Of a stretch of DNA of 64,000 nucleotides, positions 61,102 to 64,000 are shown piece after piece. Position 1 is the first letter of the stretch. Each line of letters opens with the position of its first letter. The notes under the pieces were generated by a model, which had not been told where the DNA came from, did no database searches, and saw only the letters and a list, made by a program, of their open reading frames with translations. This DNA comes from Streptomyces goshikiensis (GTDB lineage Bacteria > Actinomycetota > Actinomycetes > Streptomycetales > Streptomycetaceae): positions 620,001 through 684,000 of the forward strand of contig NZ_BMVE01000002.1 in NCBI RefSeq assembly GCF_014650555.1, given 5' to 3'. A program made the position numbers and the translations under genes.

Positions 61102-61876
61102 GATCGCACAGAGCAAGGTCCCCACCGTCATCGCCGACGACGTCCACATCGTCTACCGCGTCAACACGGGCAGCTCCGGCAAGGGCAGCGCCACCGCGGC
61201 GCTGAGCAAGATAATGCGCCGCGGCAAGGGCGACGCCCCGGGCGTGCGCAAGGTGCACGCCGTGCGCGGTGTCAGCTTCACGGCGTACCGGGGCGAGGCC
61301 ATCGGCCTCATCGGCTCCAACGGCTCCGGCAAGTCCACCCTGCTCCGTGCCATCGCGGGCCTGCTGCCCTGCGAGTCCGGCAAGGTGTACACCGACGGCC
61401 AGCCCTCGCTGCTGGGCGTCAACGCGGCGTTGATGAACGATCTGACCGGTGAGCGCAACGTCGTCCTCGGTGGTCTCGCGATGGGCATGACCCGCGAGCA
61501 GATCAAGGAGCGCTATCAGGACATCGTCGATTTCTCGGGCATCAACGAGAAGGGGGACTTCATCTCCCTTCCGATGCGCACGTACTCCTCGGGCATGGCC
61601 GCGCGGCTCCGTTTCTCCATCGCGGCCGCCAAGGACCACGACGTCCTCATGATCGACGAGGCCTTGGCCACCGGTGACCGGAAGTTCCAGGTCCGCTCCG
61701 AGGCCCGTATTCGCGAGCTGCGCGAGAAGGCCGGCAGCGTCTTCCTGGTGAGCCACAACAACAAGTCCATCCGCGACACCTGCGACCGGGTGCTGTGGCT
61801 GGAACGCGGCGAGCTCGTGATGGACGGTCCGACCGACGAGGTCGTGCGCGCCTACGAGAAGCACACCAGCGCCTGA
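61094..61876 (+). CDS. ABC transporter ATP-binding protein (TagH/Wzt type)
   Basis: 260 aa, GTG 61094. Walker A LIGSNGSGKSTLLRAIAG, Q-loop, signature YSSGMAARLRFSIA (SSGM as in Wzt/TagH), Walker B VLMIDEALATGD, and the switch His in VFLVSHNNKS. The length ends right after the NBD, without the C-terminal carbohydrate-binding domain of long Wzt proteins. It energises the permease encoded just upstream and closes the operon. Confidence 0.9.
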   Translation: MAEIAQSKVPTVIADDVHIVYRVNTGSSGKGSATAALSKIMRRGKGDAPGVRKVHAVRGVSFTAYRGEAIGLIGSNGSGKSTLLRAIAGLLPCESGKVYTDGQPSLLGVNAALMNDLTGERNVVLGGLAMGMTREQIKERYQDIVDFSGINEKGDFISLPMRTYSSGMAARLRFSIAAAKDHDVLMIDEALATGDRKFQVRSEARIRELREKAGSVFLVSHNNKSIRDTCDRVLWLERGELVMDGPTDEVVRAYEKHTSA

Positions 61877-61903
61877 CCGGCGGCTTCCGGCCACGGCCCG
61901 CAG

Positions 61904-61935
61904 AGGCCCCCGCCGCACCCGTGCGGCGGGGGCCT
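61904..61935 (+). terminator. Terminator hairpin after the exporter ATPase
   Basis: AGGCCCCCGCCGCAC (61904-61918) and its exact complement at 61921-61935 form a 15-base inverted repeat with a minimal loop, 28 bases after the operon's last stop. It marks the end of the operon before the hopanoid genes. Confidence 0.75.
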
Positions 61936-62075
61936 TCGCATGCCGGGGGCTCGGACGAACGCGCATTCGGCGGGGTCGCGCACGACATTCAGTAGCGGAG
62001 CGAATACCCCTTGGGGCCCGGCGACGTTGTACAGCGTAAGCTGGAGCGATCCTGTATCGCGGCAAGAGTGGACGA

Positions 62076-62090
62076 TTCACCGCAGGTGAA
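62076..62090. promoter_or_regulatory. Inverted repeat near the hopanoid promoter
   Basis: TTCACC-GCA-GGTGAA, arms of six bases, 45 bases upstream of the TAGGAT hexamer. A candidate operator for hopanoid genes, which Streptomyces expresses during aerial growth; the binding protein is not identified. Confidence 0.35.
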
Positions 62091-62241
62091 ATGGCCTGAA
62101 GTACCCCGGGGAAAGTCGGGCGGCGTGTCCGAAATAGGATGACTTGGGTCGGCAGTGTAGAACGGGAGATGTGACGGCAATGGCTACGGGAATTCTCCGG
62201 CCCCCAGGCTTTATGGCCGTCCCCGCCCCGGGCGGCGGGCG

Positions 62242-63171
62242 GTGACCCCGGAGCACGGCATCCGGCCCGCGTCGCAGGCGACCCACACCCGCGCCACCCT
62301 CGACAAGGCCGCCGCGGAGAATTTCCCGGTCGCTCCCTTCTTCCTTCCCCGCGCCTGGCGCGAGGGCCTCACGGCGGTCTACGGATACGCCCGGCTGGTC
62401 GATGACATCGGCGACGGCGACCTCGCCCCGGGCGGCCGCGACGCCGTCCTCCTCGGCCTCGACCCCGCCGCCGTGGACGACCGGCTCGCCATGCTCGACG
62501 CCTTCGAGGCCGACCTGCTGCGCGTCTTCGGCGGCGCCGACGGCCCGCCCCGCCACCCCCTGCTGCTGGCCCTGCGGCCCGTCGTCCGCGACCACGGCCT
62601 CACCCCCGAGCCCTTCCTCGGGCTGATCGAGGCCAACCGCCAGGACCAGCGGGTGACCCGCTACGAGACGTACGAGGACCTCCTCGCGTACTGCGAGCTG
62701 TCCGCGAACCCCGTGGGCCGCCTCGTGCTCTCCCTCACCGGGACCAGCACCCCCGAGCGGATCCGCCGCTCCGACGCCGTCTGCACCGCCCTGCAGATCG
62801 CCGAGCACCTCCAGGACGTCGCCGAAGACCTCGGACGGGACCGGATCTACCTCCCCGGCCAGGACATGCGACGCTTCCACGTGACCGAAACCGATCTGAA
62901 GGCCCCGACCGCCGGCGCGTCCGTACGCGCCCTGGTCGCCTTCGAGGCCGAGCGCGCGCGCGAGCTCCTCGGCGAAGGCACCCCGCTCGTGGGCAGCGTG
63001 CACGGCCGGCTCCGGCTGCTGCTCGCGGGCTTCGTGGGAGGAGGGCGCGCCGCGCTGCGCGCCGTCGGCGCCGCCGGGTTCGACGTGCTTCCCGGCCCGC
63101 CCAAGCCCACCAAGACCGGCCTGCTCCGCGAGGTGGCCACCGTCCTGCGCACAGCGCCGAGAAAGGGGTGA
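62242..63171 (+). CDS. hpnC: Squalene synthase HpnC (hydroxysqualene-forming)
   Basis: 309 aa from GTG 62242. Squalene/phytoene synthase fold: first Asp-rich motif LTAVYGYARLVDDIGDGD, FLGLIEANRQDQRVTRYETYEDLLAYCELSANPVGRL, and the second aspartate motif EHLQDVAEDLGRDRIYLPG. HpnC is one of three enzymes (HpnC, D, E) that turn two farnesyl diphosphates into squalene by way of presqualene diphosphate and hydroxysqualene. Its stop overlaps the GTG of the next gene (GTGA). The symbol follows position next to hpnD and the family block. Confidence 0.9.
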   Translation: MTPEHGIRPASQATHTRATLDKAAAENFPVAPFFLPRAWREGLTAVYGYARLVDDIGDGDLAPGGRDAVLLGLDPAAVDDRLAMLDAFEADLLRVFGGADGPPRHPLLLALRPVVRDHGLTPEPFLGLIEANRQDQRVTRYETYEDLLAYCELSANPVGRLVLSLTGTSTPERIRRSDAVCTALQIAEHLQDVAEDLGRDRIYLPGQDMRRFHVTETDLKAPTAGASVRALVAFEAERARELLGEGTPLVGSVHGRLRLLLAGFVGGGRAALRAVGAAGFDVLPGPPKPTKTGLLREVATVLRTAPRKG

Positions 63172-64000
63172 GCCCGACCGTGGAGGGCCCCACACACGCG
63201 TCCGCACCGTCCGCGACGGCGGTGCTGTCCGCACCGATTTCCGCGGCCTACAGCTACTGCGAGGCCGTCACCGGCGCGCAGGCGCGCAACTTCGCGTACG
63301 GCATCCGGCTGCTGCCCACGGACAAGCGGCACGCCATGTCCGCGCTGTACGCCTTCTCCCGGCGGGTCGACGACATCGGCGACGGCACGCTGGCGCCCGA
63401 GGCCAAACTGACCCGGCTGGAGGAGACCCGCGCGCTGCTCGGCCGGATCCGCGCCGAGGACATCGACGAGGACGACACCGACCCGGTCGCCGTCGCCCTC
63501 GCACACGCCGCGCGCCGCTTCCCGATCCCCCTCGAAGGACTCGACGAGCTCATCGACGGGGTCCTCATGGACGTCCGCGGCGAGACCTACGAGACCTGGG
63601 ACGACCTCAAGGAATACTGCCGCTGCGTCGCCGGGGCCATCGGCCGGCTCTCCCTCGGCGTGTTCGGGACGGTGAACTCCGGGAGCCTGGCCCCCGCCGA
63701 CGCCGCGCGCGCCGACGAGTACGCCGACACCCTCGGCCTCGCCCTGCAACTCACCAACATCCTGCGCGACGTCCGCGAGGACGCGGCCAACGGGCGCACC
63801 TACCTGCCCGCCGAGGACCTCGCCAAATTCGGCTGCTCCGAAGGCTTCCACAGCGACCGCGCCCCGGCCGGCGCCGACTTCGCAGGGCTCGTCCACCACG
63901 AAGTCCGCCGCGCCCGGGCCCTGTTCGTCGAGGGCTACCGGCTGCTGCCCATGCTCGACCGCCGCAGCGGTGCCTGCGTCGCCGCCATGGCCGGGATCTA
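63168..64000 (+). CDS. hpnD: Presqualene diphosphate synthase HpnD, 3' end cut by window edge
   Basis: At least 277 residues seen from GTG 63168 (GTG 63180 also in frame), open to the right edge; HpnD is about 290-310 aa, so only the C terminus is missing. ALYAFSRRVDDIGDG and GLALQLTNILRDVREDAANGRTYLPAEDL are the two Asp-rich motifs; EELIDGVLMDVRGETYETWDDLKEYCRCVAGAIGRL-type region is present. It condenses two farnesyl diphosphates to presqualene diphosphate for HpnC. Translationally coupled to hpnC by a 4-base overlap; hpnE and squalene-hopene cyclase are expected beyond the window. Confidence 0.9.
   Translation, partial: MSPTVEGPTHASAPSATAVLSAPISAAYSYCEAVTGAQARNFAYGIRLLPTDKRHAMSALYAFSRRVDDIGDGTLAPEAKLTRLEETRALLGRIRAEDIDEDDTDPVAVALAHAARRFPIPLEGLDELIDGVLMDVRGETYETWDDLKEYCRCVAGAIGRLSLGVFGTVNSGSLAPADAARADEYADTLGLALQLTNILRDVREDAANGRTYLPAEDLAKFGCSEGFHSDRAPAGADFAGLVHHEVRRARALFVEGYRLLPMLDRRSGACVAAMAGI

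Larger units (their letters stand above)
61877..62241. other. Intergenic region upstream of hpnC
   Basis: 365 bases holding the terminator above and the hopanoid promoter region. It includes TTCACC-GCA-GGTGAA (62076-62090), a perfect inverted repeat, and a consensus-like TAGGAT at 62135-62140 without a convincing -35. No open frame with support is seen. Confidence 0.5.

Overview
The window looks like chromosomal DNA of a Streptomyces species or a close relative. Base composition is very GC-rich with GC-rich third codon positions, GTG and TTG starts are frequent, genes often overlap by 1-4 bases, and it carries actinobacterial families: a WhiB regulator, an SsgA-like sporulation protein, F420-dependent LLM oxidoreductase, WXG100-like proteins and a hopanoid pathway. 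I see no tRNA, rRNA, CRISPR array, insertion sequence or phage genes.

Layout. 1-9860: a GH4 glycosidase cut by the left edge, a DHA2 drug exporter, a NUDIX/XRE-cupin pair divergent from a thioredoxin-reductase-like flavoprotein, a second flavoprotein, then a split NHEJ-type module (ATP-dependent ligase divergent from a LigD-type polymerase, followed by a HAD protein). 9967-10221: a small WhiB protein. 10222-12828: a four-gene minus-strand operon joined by 4-base overlaps, with a WXG100-like protein, a WXG-bearing effector-like protein and two unknown proteins; its distal half is visibly poorer in GC. 12920-21624: acyl-ACP desaturase, an ABC-F protein with a possible upstream ORF, an SsgA-like protein, a YCF48-like secreted protein, a GNAT enzyme, a long interspersed palindrome, YciI, endonuclease V, a saccharopine-dehydrogenase-like reductase and a YjbR protein.

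21727-31969 is a fatty-acid beta-oxidation region: CoA transferase, LLM oxidoreductase, acyl-CoA dehydrogenase, thiolase and fused FadB-like enzyme in one direction, then a MerR regulator divergent from a fatty-acyl-CoA ligase. 32047-46543 holds an aspartate transaminase/decarboxylase-type enzyme, secreted sphingomyelinase-like and M1 peptidase proteins, a MarR regulator with a divergent membrane exporter component, an aldehyde dehydrogenase, Tex, and an ImmA/IrrE-like peptidase coupled to a membrane protein. 46601-54423 contains an SDR, a second ABC-F protein, two DJ-1/PfpI proteins, an enoyl-CoA hydratase, an anti-sigma-like ATPase, IPP isomerase and an unusual methyltransferase-GNAT fusion.

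The most interesting block is 54828-61876, a tightly overlapping plus-strand operon: CDP-alcohol phosphotransferase with an extra N-terminal region, nucleotidyltransferase, glycerol-1-phosphate dehydrogenase-like enzyme, a second CDP-alcohol phosphotransferase lacking one motif aspartate, a GT2 glycosyltransferase and a two-gene ABC exporter of the TagGH type. It reads as the synthesis and export of a CDP-activated phospho-polyol or glycolipid. It sits directly before the hopanoid genes hpnC and hpnD (62242 to the right edge), which make squalene from farnesyl diphosphate; the IPP isomerase at 52370-52969 could feed the same pathway.
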